Origin: an uncultured Lachnospiraceae bacterium
GTDB lineage: Bacteria > Bacillota > Clostridia > Lachnospirales > Lachnospiraceae
Assembly (NCBI GenBank): GCA_900549665.1
Contig: URPH01000002.1
Coordinates: forward strand, 149,643 to 213,642
Length of the DNA stretch: 64,000 bases
Reading direction: 5' to 3'
The translations under genes were made by a program, and so were the position numbers. Numbering within the stretch: position 1 is the stretch's first letter; every line of letters starts with the position of its first letter. Below the pieces are notes generated by a model. It saw only the letters and a program-made list of their open reading frames with translations. It made no database searches and had not been told where the DNA came from. Positions 45,035 to 53,618 of this stretch are shown here, piece by piece.

Positions 45035-45814
45035 TTATTTACTAATGATAAACAAACTTAGATACCAATTTAAAAACTGACTTCCCCAAAGCGCTGCCGC
45101 AAAAATACCGGCAGATAAATATGGGCCCATTGCCAGCCTGTGCTCCGCATTTGAAACCTTCATGCGTATCAGATGTATCACCGAAGCAAAGATACATCCC
45201 AGTAAAAACGCAACAATGGCATTCTGCCATCCAAGAAGCAGCCCCGCTGCTCCCATCAGCTTCACATCACCTCCGCCGATCGCGGCTCCACGTGAAATCT
45301 GATAAATAATCCAAAGGAATCCACTGACTGCTACGAGACCGATCCCATAATTCACCCAATCCCCTAAGTGAAATATGAGATGGATCAGTCCCAGAGCCAG
45401 TATAAACAAGTTGACTCCTATTGGAATCTCGTATGTTCTAAAATCAATGACGCTAAGTACAATCAGCGCCGAGGTTAATAAACAGTATATAACTGAATCT
45501 ATACTCCAACCGTTTACTAAAAAAATCAGTACATATAAGACCCCGTTAAGTCCTTCAACCAAAGGATACTGGAGGGATATATGTGTCTTACACTTTCGAC
45601 ACCGGCCGCCTAAAAAGATATAGGAAAACAATGGTATCAGATCAAACCAAGCCAGCTGATAACCGCACGACATACAGTGTGACCTGTCTTTAGCGATACT
45701 CTCCTTAAGTGGAATGCGTAATATGCAGACATTTAAAAAGCTGCCTATTACGATTCCAAATAAGAATATCACCACGTATAAAATTGTTCCGTAAATGCAT
45801 TCTTCGGTGGTCAT
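45035..45814 (-). CDS. pilD: PilD, prepilin peptidase
   Basis: PilD cleaves the leader peptides of prepilins after Gly and methylates the new N-terminus. The 259-residue membrane protein has the two Cys-x2-Cys pairs of the methylase loop (CMSCGYQ…CRKCKTHI), the first catalytic Asp in SVIDFRTYEIP and the GxGD-type second one in GGGDVKLMGA. It follows pilA by 46 bases and serves the prepilins encoded here. The gap of 109 bases to the pilM-pilN gene contains an AT-rich stretch but no gene. Confidence 0.92.
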   Translation of the reverse strand: MTTEECIYGTILYVVIFLFGIVIGSFLNVCILRIPLKESIAKDRSHCMSCGYQLAWFDLIPLFSYIFLGGRCRKCKTHISLQYPLVEGLNGVLYVLIFLVNGWSIDSVIYCLLTSALIVLSVIDFRTYEIPIGVNLFILALGLIHLIFHLGDWVNYGIGLVAVSGFLWIIYQISRGAAIGGGDVKLMGAAGLLLGWQNAIVAFLLGCIFASVIHLIRMKVSNAEHRLAMGPYLSAGIFAAALWGSQFLNWYLSLFIISK

Positions 45815-45860
45815 AGGGGTGAGATGTCTCCAATTGCTTAAAATTTGATATTAGCTCTGA

Positions 45861-46259
45861 TTATCTTGAACCAGCTGTTACTGATAAATTACCACGAACA
45901 ACTGTAAACTGACCAGAAGTAAGTGTGATATTCGGAGCTCCCATTCCCTTAGATCCGTCTGATGATTTCCATTTTAAAGAGCTAAGAGATGTACCAACTG
46001 TGTTTTCAACTTCTGAATACCATGATGTACCTGAAGATACTGCACCATCTGCTGTAGGTGCATCTGTAATATCAGCATCTGAAGCTGCTGTAGAGCAAGC
46101 TGTATATACACTATCCAACTGATCTAAGTCTGCAGATCTTCTTGATTTTTCTACATATTTTAAATACTGAGGTGCTAAAACACCAACTAAGATTGCCATA
46201 ATAGCAATAACGATGATTAACTCAACAAGTGAGAAACCTTTGTTATTCATCTTTTTCAT
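45861..46259 (-). CDS. pilA: PilA, major type IV pilin
   Basis: This is a short prepilin of 132 residues: leader MKKMNNKG, then FSLVELIIVIAIMAILVGVLAPQYLKYVEKSRRSADLDQLDSVY, with Glu5 of the mature protein. The mature pilin would have 124 residues, small for the family; Clostridium pilins are about 130-170. The C-terminal part is beta-rich (LKWKSSDGSKG…FTVVRGNLSVTAGSR), with no cysteine pair. A very good ribosome site (AAAAGGAG) and its location between pilC and pilD support it as the main subunit. Confidence 0.92.
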   Translation of the reverse strand: MKKMNNKGFSLVELIIVIAIMAILVGVLAPQYLKYVEKSRRSADLDQLDSVYTACSTAASDADITDAPTADGAVSSGTSWYSEVENTVGTSLSSLKWKSSDGSKGMGAPNITLTSGQFTVVRGNLSVTAGSR

Positions 46260-46306
46260 ACTAAACTCTCCTTTTAAAATTTATTTAATACATTTATTTA
46301 TTAAAT

Positions 46307-46329
46307 CTTCATGCCCCTATTACATGAAG
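46307..46329 (-). other. Stem-loop upstream of pilA
   Basis: Seven-base stem CTTCATG / CATGAAG with a nine-base loop, in the 81-base gap between pilC and pilA, followed by AT-rich sequence. Such stems often protect a processed transcript of a strongly expressed pilin or stop part of the upstream message; neither is proved by the sequence. Confidence 0.5.
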
Positions 46330-46340
46330 CTTTAACCAAA

Positions 46341-47561
46341 TTATAAGCTGTCAAGACCTTCATACATAGCACCCATAGGCGCGATAACCGCTCCGATGAT
46401 AACCCCACAGATACCTGCCAAAAGGACAATCATCAAAGGTTCCAACATGGTAGTCAGGGCTTTAGTTGCCTCTTCTACCTCGTCTTCATAGTAATCAGCC
46501 AATGTATCAAGCATAGCTTCTGTATTACCGGTTTCTTCACCGATACGCACCATGTGGTACACCATCGGAGGAAAAAGTCCGGATTTTTCAAGCGGTGTCG
46601 ATAACGGAACACCCTGCATAACATCTGTCTTGGCATTCATCATGACATCACGGTAATATACGTTGTTCATCGTCTCACCTACGATCTGTACTGCATCCGG
46701 AATCGCAATACCGGCTGCAAGCATAGTGGAAAGATTGCGGGCAAAACGCGCTGAACTCTGCTTGATGGTAAGATTACCAAGTAAAGGTGCTTTGATAGCT
46801 ACTCTGTGGAATAACCCTTTTCCGGTAGCTGTCTTGGAAAAATATCCAACGCCTGCAACAATCGCAGCAATAATGACTAAAAGTAAAATAAAATGTTCCT
46901 GTACATAGTCTGAAACCGCTACTACTATCAATGTAATCTTCGGCATGTCAATATCCATATCAGCAAACATACCCATGAATGTCGGAACTACAAATTCCAA
47001 CATGACAATGACTACCGCAAAGGCTACGATCAAAACAATGATCGGATAGGTCATGGCACTTTTTACCATCGCCTGCAGCTTGGCACTCTGCTCAAACTGC
47101 TGCGCCATACGCTCAAACGATACGTCCAGATTACCGGAAGCCTCACCTGCAGCAACCATATGGCAAAGCAACTCCGGGAACACATCCCCTCGCATTCTCA
47201 TTGCTATAGCCAAGCTATCACCTTTCTGGACTGAGTTGGAAACCTCCACGAGCGCTTCCTGAAGCGTCGGGTTTTCTGTCTGTTCGGCTAACATTTTTAA
47301 AGTTTCAATAATGGTAACACCGGCTCTGTTTAAGCTGACAAACTGACGGCAGAGCAAAGATAAATCCCTTGTCTTAACCTTTTTCTTTCCAAAGGAACCT
47401 AACGAAATTTCTTTATTGAGAGCACTACCTTCTTTTAATTCAATGATCGTCAGACCATCTTTTTTCAACTGCTCGGAAGCCTTTGCCTGACTCTCAACCT
47501 CAAGACTTCCTTTTACCTGCTTGCCTTTTCCGTCAATCGCAACGTATGTAAATACTGCCAC
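46341..47561 (-). CDS. pilC: PilC, pilus inner-membrane platform protein (GTG start)
   Basis: PilC is the GspF-family platform on which the assembly ATPase acts. The 406-residue protein has two repeated GspF domains, each with the motif LCRQFVSLNRAGVTIIETL… / FARNLSTMLAAGIAIPDAVQIV…, and the C-terminal membrane helices (LMIVLLAGICGVIIGAVIAPM). GTG 47561 was chosen because GGGAGG is seven bases upstream. It lies between pilB and pilA. Confidence 0.95.
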   Translation of the reverse strand: MAVFTYVAIDGKGKQVKGSLEVESQAKASEQLKKDGLTIIELKEGSALNKEISLGSFGKKKVKTRDLSLLCRQFVSLNRAGVTIIETLKMLAEQTENPTLQEALVEVSNSVQKGDSLAIAMRMRGDVFPELLCHMVAAGEASGNLDVSFERMAQQFEQSAKLQAMVKSAMTYPIIVLIVAFAVVIVMLEFVVPTFMGMFADMDIDMPKITLIVVAVSDYVQEHFILLLVIIAAIVAGVGYFSKTATGKGLFHRVAIKAPLLGNLTIKQSSARFARNLSTMLAAGIAIPDAVQIVGETMNNVYYRDVMMNAKTDVMQGVPLSTPLEKSGLFPPMVYHMVRIGEETGNTEAMLDTLADYYEDEVEEATKALTTMLEPLMIVLLAGICGVIIGAVIAPMGAMYEGLDSL

Positions 47562-47615
47562 CTGACTACCTCCCTTATCATCGTATTCCTGTCATATTTG
47601 TATTGTGACGATACC

Positions 47616-49316
47616 TTATGAATCAAACGAAACCTTGATCATCTCAGATACCGATGTAATTCCCTCTAAAACATAATTGGTTGCACTCATACGAAGTGTA
47701 TACATGCCCTCTTCCAGTGCTGCCTGCTTGATATGTTCTGCATCCTCTCCGGCTGCAATAACCTTCCGCACTTTAGGAGTAACCTCCATAATCTCATACA
47801 CACCAATACGACCTTTGAAGCCGTTGTTATCGCAGCTTGAACAGCCGACCGGTTCGTAAATTTCAACCTGTTCATCCGGTCCAAAGCCAAGAAGTTCAAG
47901 CTGATCTGCATTGGCCAGCACTTTCTTTTTGCATCTCGGACAAAGTCTGCGCACCAGACGCTGTGCAATGATGCCGACCGTTGAATCCGCGATCAGATAT
48001 TCCGGCAATCCCATATCTGCCAGACGGGTAATGGTACTGGCAGCCGAGTTGGTATGCAGTGTACTTACAACCAAGTGACCGGTGATAGAAGCCTGAACCG
48101 CAATAGACGCTGTTTCCTCATCACGAATCTCACCGATCATGATGATGTCCGGATCCTGACGAAGGATGGATCTTAATGCGGAAGCAAAGGTAAGCCCCGC
48201 TTTGGCATTGGTCTGAACCTGATTGATACCGGCCACATTGGCCTCGACAGGGTCTTCTACCGTAATAATATTAACATCTTCTTTATTTAATTCACTAAGT
48301 GCCGTATAAAGTGTCGTTGATTTACCGGAACCGGTAGGACCGGTAACAAGGATGATACCATGTGGATTCATCAATATGTGGTCAAACAGCTTCAGGTCAT
48401 GATCATTGAAGCCAAGCTCTGCTTTGTCTCTTGTCAATGCATTTTTGTTGGTAAGACGCATTACGACTTTTTCGCCATATACCGTAGGAAGAATAGATAC
48501 ACGGATATCAAACTCCCTGCCGTCTACAAAGGATGTGATTCGACCATCCTGCGGCTTACGCTTTTCGGCGATATCCATGCCGCCGACAACCTTTAGTCTG
48601 GCTACGATAGCCGGAAGCATCTTGATATTGTATGTCATCCGTTCGTGGAGCGCACCATCAATTCGATAGCGGACGCGAACCTTTTTCTCCAAAGCTTCTA
48701 TATGTATATCGGATGTCCTCTGACGAACCGCCTGCTCAATCATGCTGTTGACAAGCTGTACAATAGGCGAGTTGTTGACATCGTCGTTCATCGCTTCAAT
48801 TTCATCATCAGCGAACAGATCTGCTCTTTCTGATTCAAAATCATTGGCAGCCTTCAACGCTTCGGCATTGCCGTAATATTTGTCAATCGCAACCATGATT
48901 TCTCCGGGCGTGGCAACCATCGGATCAATCATACGGTTCGTAACCATAGACAAGTCGTCAATCGCAAGCATATCCATCGGATCTGCCATGGCAACGCGGA
49001 TAATATTAACATTGCGATCATCATAGCAGTAAGGAATTGCCGTATATTTTTTTAACAATTCCACATCAAACATCGAAATCAAGTCGTCCGGTATGCGCGA
49101 ATCCTGCAGATTGGCTCTGTCATATCCCATCTGATGGCACAGAGCATCGGCCATAATATCATCTGTAATATATCCGTCAGACACGAGTATCTCACCAAGG
49201 CGACGCTTCTTTATCTTTTGCGATTCCAATGCCTTATCAAGCTGCTCCTGTGTGATAACACCCTCGGCCATCAGAATATCACCGATACGCATCTTTCTTC
49301 TGCCCAACAAACTCAT
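47616..49316 (-). CDS. pilB: PilB, pilus assembly ATPase with c-di-GMP-type N-domain
   Basis: PilB is the hexameric AAA-like ATPase that extends the pilus. The N-terminal domain (about 8-60) contains two tandem MshEN-type repeats, RIGDILMAEGVITQEQLDKAL and RLGEILVSDGYITDDIMADAL, known in MshE to bind c-di-GMP. Then come Walker A GPTGSGKST (326-334), Walker B DPDIIMIGEIRDEET, and the zinc tetracysteine CPRC…CSSC. 566 residues, complete. First gene of the pilus operon; ATG 49316 follows GGGG. Confidence 0.95.
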   Translation of the reverse strand: MSLLGRRKMRIGDILMAEGVITQEQLDKALESQKIKKRRLGEILVSDGYITDDIMADALCHQMGYDRANLQDSRIPDDLISMFDVELLKKYTAIPYCYDDRNVNIIRVAMADPMDMLAIDDLSMVTNRMIDPMVATPGEIMVAIDKYYGNAEALKAANDFESERADLFADDEIEAMNDDVNNSPIVQLVNSMIEQAVRQRTSDIHIEALEKKVRVRYRIDGALHERMTYNIKMLPAIVARLKVVGGMDIAEKRKPQDGRITSFVDGREFDIRVSILPTVYGEKVVMRLTNKNALTRDKAELGFNDHDLKLFDHILMNPHGIILVTGPTGSGKSTTLYTALSELNKEDVNIITVEDPVEANVAGINQVQTNAKAGLTFASALRSILRQDPDIIMIGEIRDEETASIAVQASITGHLVVSTLHTNSAASTITRLADMGLPEYLIADSTVGIIAQRLVRRLCPRCKKKVLANADQLELLGFGPDEQVEIYEPVGCSSCDNNGFKGRIGVYEIMEVTPKVRKVIAAGEDAEHIKQAALEEGMYTLRMSATNYVLEGITSVSEMIKVSFDS

Positions 49317-49424
49317 ACCATTTTACCCCATTGCATTTAGATTCTTAAATCAAATATTAAATATTTTTTAAATTATTTTAAATAATTAGGCATAAAATCC
49401 CCTAATTGTTAAATTTATGTAAAC

Positions 49425-49453
49425 ATTCTATCATGTATCATGTTCAAAAGCAA
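49425..49453 (-). promoter_or_regulatory. Probable promoter of the pilus operon
   Basis: On the minus strand: weak -35 TTGCTT (49448-49453), 17-base spacer, extended -10 TGA-TAGAAT (49425-49430 for the hexamer). The leader before pilB would be about 100 bases, AT-rich, with a seven-base stem-loop (AATTAGG / CCTAATT, 49384-49390 and 49401-49407) just after the start. I see no riboswitch fold. The -35 lies inside the hairpin at 49446-49470. Confidence 0.5.
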
Positions 49454-49470
49454 TCTTTTGAATTGCTTTT
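49446..49470. terminator. Inverted repeat, probable terminator after the ThDP gene
   Basis: AAAAGCAAT (49446-49454) pairs with ATTGCTTTT (49462-49470) around a seven-base loop. It lies about 65-90 bases after the stop of the ThDP enzyme gene. On the plus strand it continues with TTT and looks like a good terminator; on the minus strand the U tract is only the last bases of the stem, so it is a weaker terminator in the direction needed. The remainder of this 218-base gap holds the pilus promoter and nothing else I can see. Confidence 0.5.
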
Positions 49471-49534
49471 TTTATGTTCATTTTGTACAAAATTTACATA
49501 AGTTTTTATTTCATAATCATCAAAAAAAGCATTT

Positions 49535-51340
49535 TCACAAAAACGGATACATCTCATCCAGCCTGGGCGATACCATTGTTCCATCCTGCAGTTTTTTGGA
49601 TGCAAGTTTCGGTTCAAAGTTTTGTTTTTCATCCACAATGACCTCTAAAACACATGGTCCATCTATATTCAGAAACTCATTTATCCTTTCCGGAATATCA
49701 TTCAAGTCATCCAGTCTCTTATAGGCAATTCCAAAAGACCTTGCCAGGATTTCAAAATCCGGGAAGCCTACACCGTTTTCTTTATTGACACCTGTCAGCG
49801 GATGTTCTGAAAACAGATTGCTCTGTGTCTGCCGGATAGAATGATATCCGTTGTTGTTGAGCAGTACGATTTTTAGATTCAGCTTATGATACGAAACTGT
49901 CGCCAGCTCCTGCAGATTCATCATAAAGCTTCCGTCGCCATCAATGCAGATAACTCTCTTTCCGTTTTCCGCAACAGCACATCCTAATGATGCCGGAAAT
50001 CCATAGCCCATAGCCGCACAGCCGGAATTGGTAAACAGACGTTGTTCTTTTTTGATCTCAAATGCCTGAAAGGTCATAACACAGGCGCTTCCATTACCAC
50101 AGATAACCTTATCTCCGGTTGAGAGGAGTTTTGAAAACTCTTTTATAAAAGCATACGGATTGAGAGGTTTATTCTTATTATAATAAGAAGGAAGCACAAC
50201 CGGATACTGCTGATTAATATCGCGCGCCCATTGCAGCCACTCTTCATGCCCAGCTCCCCAGATACTATTATTAACTTTCTCATTATTTTGTCCGGAATAT
50301 CTTCCATCCTGTATCTTTTTTTGTATATCCTTTAAAACATCTGCCACATTGGCATGCACTTTCATATCAATTGAAAGCGTCGGCTTGGAAAGTTCCTCTT
50401 TATCAATATCTACCATGATCTTGTAAGCATTTTCCGCAAAGCATTTATAATTGTAACTGATTTGACGGATATTGCATCTACAGCCTAAGATCAAAATACA
50501 ATCCGATTTCTGGACAACGAAATTTCCGCCTCTGTTGCCTACCGTGCCAGGGCGTCCGCAATATAACGGATGTTCATCCCACAGTAAGTCATGTGCGTTC
50601 CAGGCTGTCACAACCGGGATGCGCAGTCTGTCTATCACTTCCAGAAATTCCTGATAGGCCCCGGATAAACGTATCCCTGTTCCGGCTAAAATCACCGGTC
50701 TTTGTGCCTCACCAAGTCTTTTTAAGATCTGCTCTGTCAGGCCTGTATCATATTGAGGAGTTTCTTTTGCGCATTCTGATTCATCAAAGCCCTTCAGATT
50801 GTCCGTATCGATCAGGCAACCCTGCACATCCACCGGCACATCCAGCCAGACCGGTCCTTTTCTGCCGTGATTGCACAAATACCAAGCTTTCTCCAGATGA
50901 TACCGAATGCTATTAGGGTCCGTGATCATAACTGCGTATTTGGTCATCGGGCGCACACTTTCCACAATCTGGTATTCCTGATCTCCGAGCTGTCTTACAG
51001 TTGCACCTGTATAGGCCGTTGTTGTCTCTCTTTTTACCTGACCGGATACAACAAACATCGGAATGCTGTCCTGCCATCCGCCAAGGACACCTGTAATGGC
51101 ATTGGTTCCTCCGGGACCGCTGGTCACGCAGACAAGCGCCACCTTTCCGGTCAGTCTGGCATAGCCCTCAGCCGCAATCGCGCAGGCCTGCTCATGGTGA
51201 TTGTAAATCGTCGTCAGTCCTTCTTTGTGCCCAAATGCATCATTCAGATGCATGGCTCCGCCGCCTGTTACCGAAAAATTGTGTACAACACCATGCTGTA
51301 CCATAAAATCTGCAATATAATCTGCCAAACGAATTTTCAT
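49535..51340 (-). CDS. ThDP-dependent acetolactate synthase-like enzyme in a glycan gene set
   Basis: This 601-residue protein has the three-domain layout of the acetolactate synthase/pyruvate oxidase family. The N-terminal Pyr domain shows FSVTGGGAMHLND and the catalytic Glu in NHHEQACAIAAEGYARLTGK; the C-terminal PP domain has the ThDP motif GDGSF…LKIVLLNNNGY. Family members in surface-polysaccharide clusters (for example YerE) add a two-carbon unit from pyruvate to a nucleotide keto-sugar; that is one option, not shown. The start was taken at ATG 51340, with AAGGAAC 11 bases upstream. It follows the aldolase gene by four bases and is probably co-expressed with it. Confidence 0.8.
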   Translation of the reverse strand: MKIRLADYIADFMVQHGVVHNFSVTGGGAMHLNDAFGHKEGLTTIYNHHEQACAIAAEGYARLTGKVALVCVTSGPGGTNAITGVLGGWQDSIPMFVVSGQVKRETTTAYTGATVRQLGDQEYQIVESVRPMTKYAVMITDPNSIRYHLEKAWYLCNHGRKGPVWLDVPVDVQGCLIDTDNLKGFDESECAKETPQYDTGLTEQILKRLGEAQRPVILAGTGIRLSGAYQEFLEVIDRLRIPVVTAWNAHDLLWDEHPLYCGRPGTVGNRGGNFVVQKSDCILILGCRCNIRQISYNYKCFAENAYKIMVDIDKEELSKPTLSIDMKVHANVADVLKDIQKKIQDGRYSGQNNEKVNNSIWGAGHEEWLQWARDINQQYPVVLPSYYNKNKPLNPYAFIKEFSKLLSTGDKVICGNGSACVMTFQAFEIKKEQRLFTNSGCAAMGYGFPASLGCAVAENGKRVICIDGDGSFMMNLQELATVSYHKLNLKIVLLNNNGYHSIRQTQSNLFSEHPLTGVNKENGVGFPDFEILARSFGIAYKRLDDLNDIPERINEFLNIDGPCVLEVIVDEKQNFEPKLASKKLQDGTMVSPRLDEMYPFL

Positions 51341-51344
51341 AATA

Positions 51345-52955
51345 TCAGTTGTTCCTTTCATATAGGCTTTCTGTCAAAAATTGAAAATGATCATACCATT
51401 GAAGCTTTTTCAAGCCATTGATAACGTCTTCATTGATTTCCATTGCTTTTTCTTTGCTAAAGCTATAGGCCATATTAGGGTTTACATAATCTTCTGTCTC
51501 CGACTTGGTGTACCCGTCAAAACCGGCTAAAGTCACCTTATCTACCCCGATCTGCTTTAATACCTTCATAAACATCAACATCGGATTGTCCACGATCAGG
51601 GCATCTTCATCAAGCCACGCACTATAATTTAATATGTAATCAAATTGTCCCTTTGCCCTTGTCACATTGCTTGTGGCTATCGTCCGGATCTGTGACGGTA
51701 AATTTGCAAGGACAGAGGAAAGTCTGACATACCGCTTTGCATTGCTCATGAAAATATAGTCAAGCGGATAACCCTCCGGGCAAAAATTCATTGATATCAC
51801 GATGGGGTTATTGGTTCTGATATACTCAATGACCTTATTGTATTCTGTATAAACAGAATGCCCCGGAGCCAGCAAAAGGATCTCCTTCCCTTCAAATCTT
51901 TCTTTTAACTCCTCAATATCGTTGGCATCATCACATATATTCTTCTGATACTCGATATATAATTTTTCAATATAAGCCTCTTCATATAAAAGCTTCTTTT
52001 CCGGCTCCAGCGATTCCAATATCTCATTAATGGATTTTACAGAAAGCTTCTTTTTGTCCATCAGATAAGAAACATAGTTTGGATGACAGTCATTGGACGC
52101 TGATAAAAAGAATTTAAACTGATATCCCCACGGGCTGGTCCGATAAATGTCCATGATCGTAACATCGATGGCTTCCAATAACTGGCTTCTATGATATGAC
52201 TTTCCACAATTTTCATTCATATAAGTAGCTAACAGCTCAATCGGTGCATTGCCAGCACTTTTTCCCATTCCATACAAGGTGCCGTCAACCACAACAGTCC
52301 GGTTGATACGCTCCTCTAAAAGTTCAATACAGTTAGCGTATGCTAACTGAAAATTGTTGTGTGAATGATACCCAAGGCAGATATCCGGACAAAGTCTCTC
52401 ATTAGCACGGTCAAAATAAAACTTCAACTGCTTTTTGTGCAGCAGTCCATAAGTATCAACCATGGAGAAAGCGTAGGGCTTTATTTTATTGACTTCGTTT
52501 AATAATAACTCATATTCCTCTTCATTGTAGCTCGTGATCGATACAGCCTGTACAAACACCGCATATCCCAATGCCTTGATCTTTTCACAAAAAAACAAAG
52601 CCTCTGTCATGTGATGCTTTTTGAAGATAACACGGATGCCGTCGAGACAGCTTTCATCTGCCGGCAGTATCCTGTCAATTCCACAGGTGCCATAATCGAT
52701 CATACCGACAACCATAGATGTTCCGTGATCCAGCCCGTCTAACAGCCGGTTCATCCCATGCACATCCGGCACAATACTGCGGTCCATATCAAAAGGACGG
52801 CGTTCATCTATAAACCCCGTCTCTATAATATCCACGCCTGCTGCCACCAGCCGTTCAAATATATTTACGATATTTTCATGACCGAATTCCCAGTCATTGA
52901 TATATCCTCCGTCCCGGAGGGTACAGTCTAGAAGTTTGATATTGTCTGACAACAT
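51345..52955 (-). CDS. DRE-TIM aldolase-like enzyme fused to a C-terminal Rossmann-like domain
   Basis: Residues 1-320 are a DRE-TIM metallolyase, nearest to 4-hydroxy-2-oxovalerate aldolase/HMG-CoA lyase types: LLDCTLRDGGYIND (Asp10, Arg14, Asp15), IIETGFID, and the metal ligands in GYHSHNN (His197, His199). Residues about 355-500 form a second domain: LLLAPGHSV, IVISMNF, LDYIFMSNAKRY, then MLMFMKVLKQIGVDKVTLAGFDGY. This order resembles DUF115 or GT42-type glycosyltransferase folds (inference by pattern). ATG 52955 (GGGAGG upstream) gives 536 residues. It lies between gtrA and the ThDP gene. The substrate is unknown. Confidence 0.75.
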   Translation of the reverse strand: MLSDNIKLLDCTLRDGGYINDWEFGHENIVNIFERLVAAGVDIIETGFIDERRPFDMDRSIVPDVHGMNRLLDGLDHGTSMVVGMIDYGTCGIDRILPADESCLDGIRVIFKKHHMTEALFFCEKIKALGYAVFVQAVSITSYNEEEYELLLNEVNKIKPYAFSMVDTYGLLHKKQLKFYFDRANERLCPDICLGYHSHNNFQLAYANCIELLEERINRTVVVDGTLYGMGKSAGNAPIELLATYMNENCGKSYHRSQLLEAIDVTIMDIYRTSPWGYQFKFFLSASNDCHPNYVSYLMDKKKLSVKSINEILESLEPEKKLLYEEAYIEKLYIEYQKNICDDANDIEELKERFEGKEILLLAPGHSVYTEYNKVIEYIRTNNPIVISMNFCPEGYPLDYIFMSNAKRYVRLSSVLANLPSQIRTIATSNVTRAKGQFDYILNYSAWLDEDALIVDNPMLMFMKVLKQIGVDKVTLAGFDGYTKSETEDYVNPNMAYSFSKEKAMEINEDVINGLKKLQWYDHFQFLTESLYERNN

Positions 52956-52974
52956 TTTTCCTCCCAAAATATAT

Positions 52975-53490
52975 TTATTTGAATGCCCATAATTTATTCA
53001 AAATAAAATTAACAGGCACACTTACAATCAAAATGATCAACGGAGCTATGTATTTGGAAACACCGATCTGCCCCACCAATATATAGGAAAAAACATTGGA
53101 TAGAATCAGTCCCGTGAATGCATAAGAGGCATATGTCTTTATCAGTATCTTCCACCAGCTCTGCTGTTTGTGATTGTCAAACACATAGTGGTAATTCCAC
53201 CAGAATGACCATAGCACGCTCAATATAAATGCCACAATATTGCCCACAAAATAGTCCCATTTGAAATCAGCCTGTGACAAAAGCAGAAGTGTGACCACAT
53301 TTATTATATAACTCAGGGCCGTATTGCTACAACCGACGATTCCAAATTTAACAAACTGGAGTACTGTATTTTTAGCACTGTTTCCAACTCTTTTTTTGAA
53401 TATTTTTTCGTAAACAGAGATCAAAGATATAATAATTGTATCCACTTTTTTCCAAAAAAAGTCCACTGCTTTGTCCAACATATCTGCCAT
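52975..53490 (-). CDS. GtrA-family membrane protein
   Basis: GtrA-family proteins have four membrane helices and are thought to flip lipid-linked sugars. Here FVKFGIVGCSNTALSYIINVVTLLLLS, the second helix with FVGNIVAFILSVLWSFWWNYHYVF, and the two C-terminal helices (ending NFILNKLWAFK) fit the family. An extra N-terminal stretch of about 45 residues (FFWKKVDTIIISLISVYEKIFKKR) makes it 171 residues against about 130. It heads the minus-strand gtrA-aldolase-ThDP set; the partner glycosyltransferase may be the GT2 gene at 58274. Confidence 0.88.
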   Translation of the reverse strand: MADMLDKAVDFFWKKVDTIIISLISVYEKIFKKRVGNSAKNTVLQFVKFGIVGCSNTALSYIINVVTLLLLSQADFKWDYFVGNIVAFILSVLWSFWWNYHYVFDNHKQQSWWKILIKTYASYAFTGLILSNVFSYILVGQIGVSKYIAPLIILIVSVPVNFILNKLWAFK

Positions 53491-53546
53491 TGTCCTTTTT
53501 CAATCGATACATTCATTTCTATCCCCATGGCAAATTCCTATAACAT

Positions 53547-53575
53547 TTGAGATACAGTTAAAATAATGCTATACT
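53547..53575 (+). promoter_or_regulatory. Promoter of the tandem YfhO gene
   Basis: TTGAGA (53547-53552), 17-base spacer, extended -10 TGC-TATACT (53570-53575 for the hexamer). It lies in the 128-base divergent gap between gtrA and the plus-strand gene; AGAAGG precedes the ATG at 53619 by about 9 bases. No clear promoter for gtrA was found on the other strand. Confidence 0.7.
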
Positions 53576-53618
53576 GTTACTATCTTTAAACTTTAATAAT
53601 CAGAAGGAATTATAGCAA

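Noticed and set aside
49317..49430. c-di-GMP riboswitch in front of pilB, as in Clostridioides difficile pili
   Set aside because: The leader is only about 100 bases, very AT-rich, and shows neither the conserved GEMM core nor a class II pseudoknot pattern; only a seven-base stem is visible.
53491..53618. Promoter for gtrA on the minus strand
   Set aside because: Only poor hexamer pairs (TTGCCA with TGTATC) could be found; the evidence was too weak to list it.
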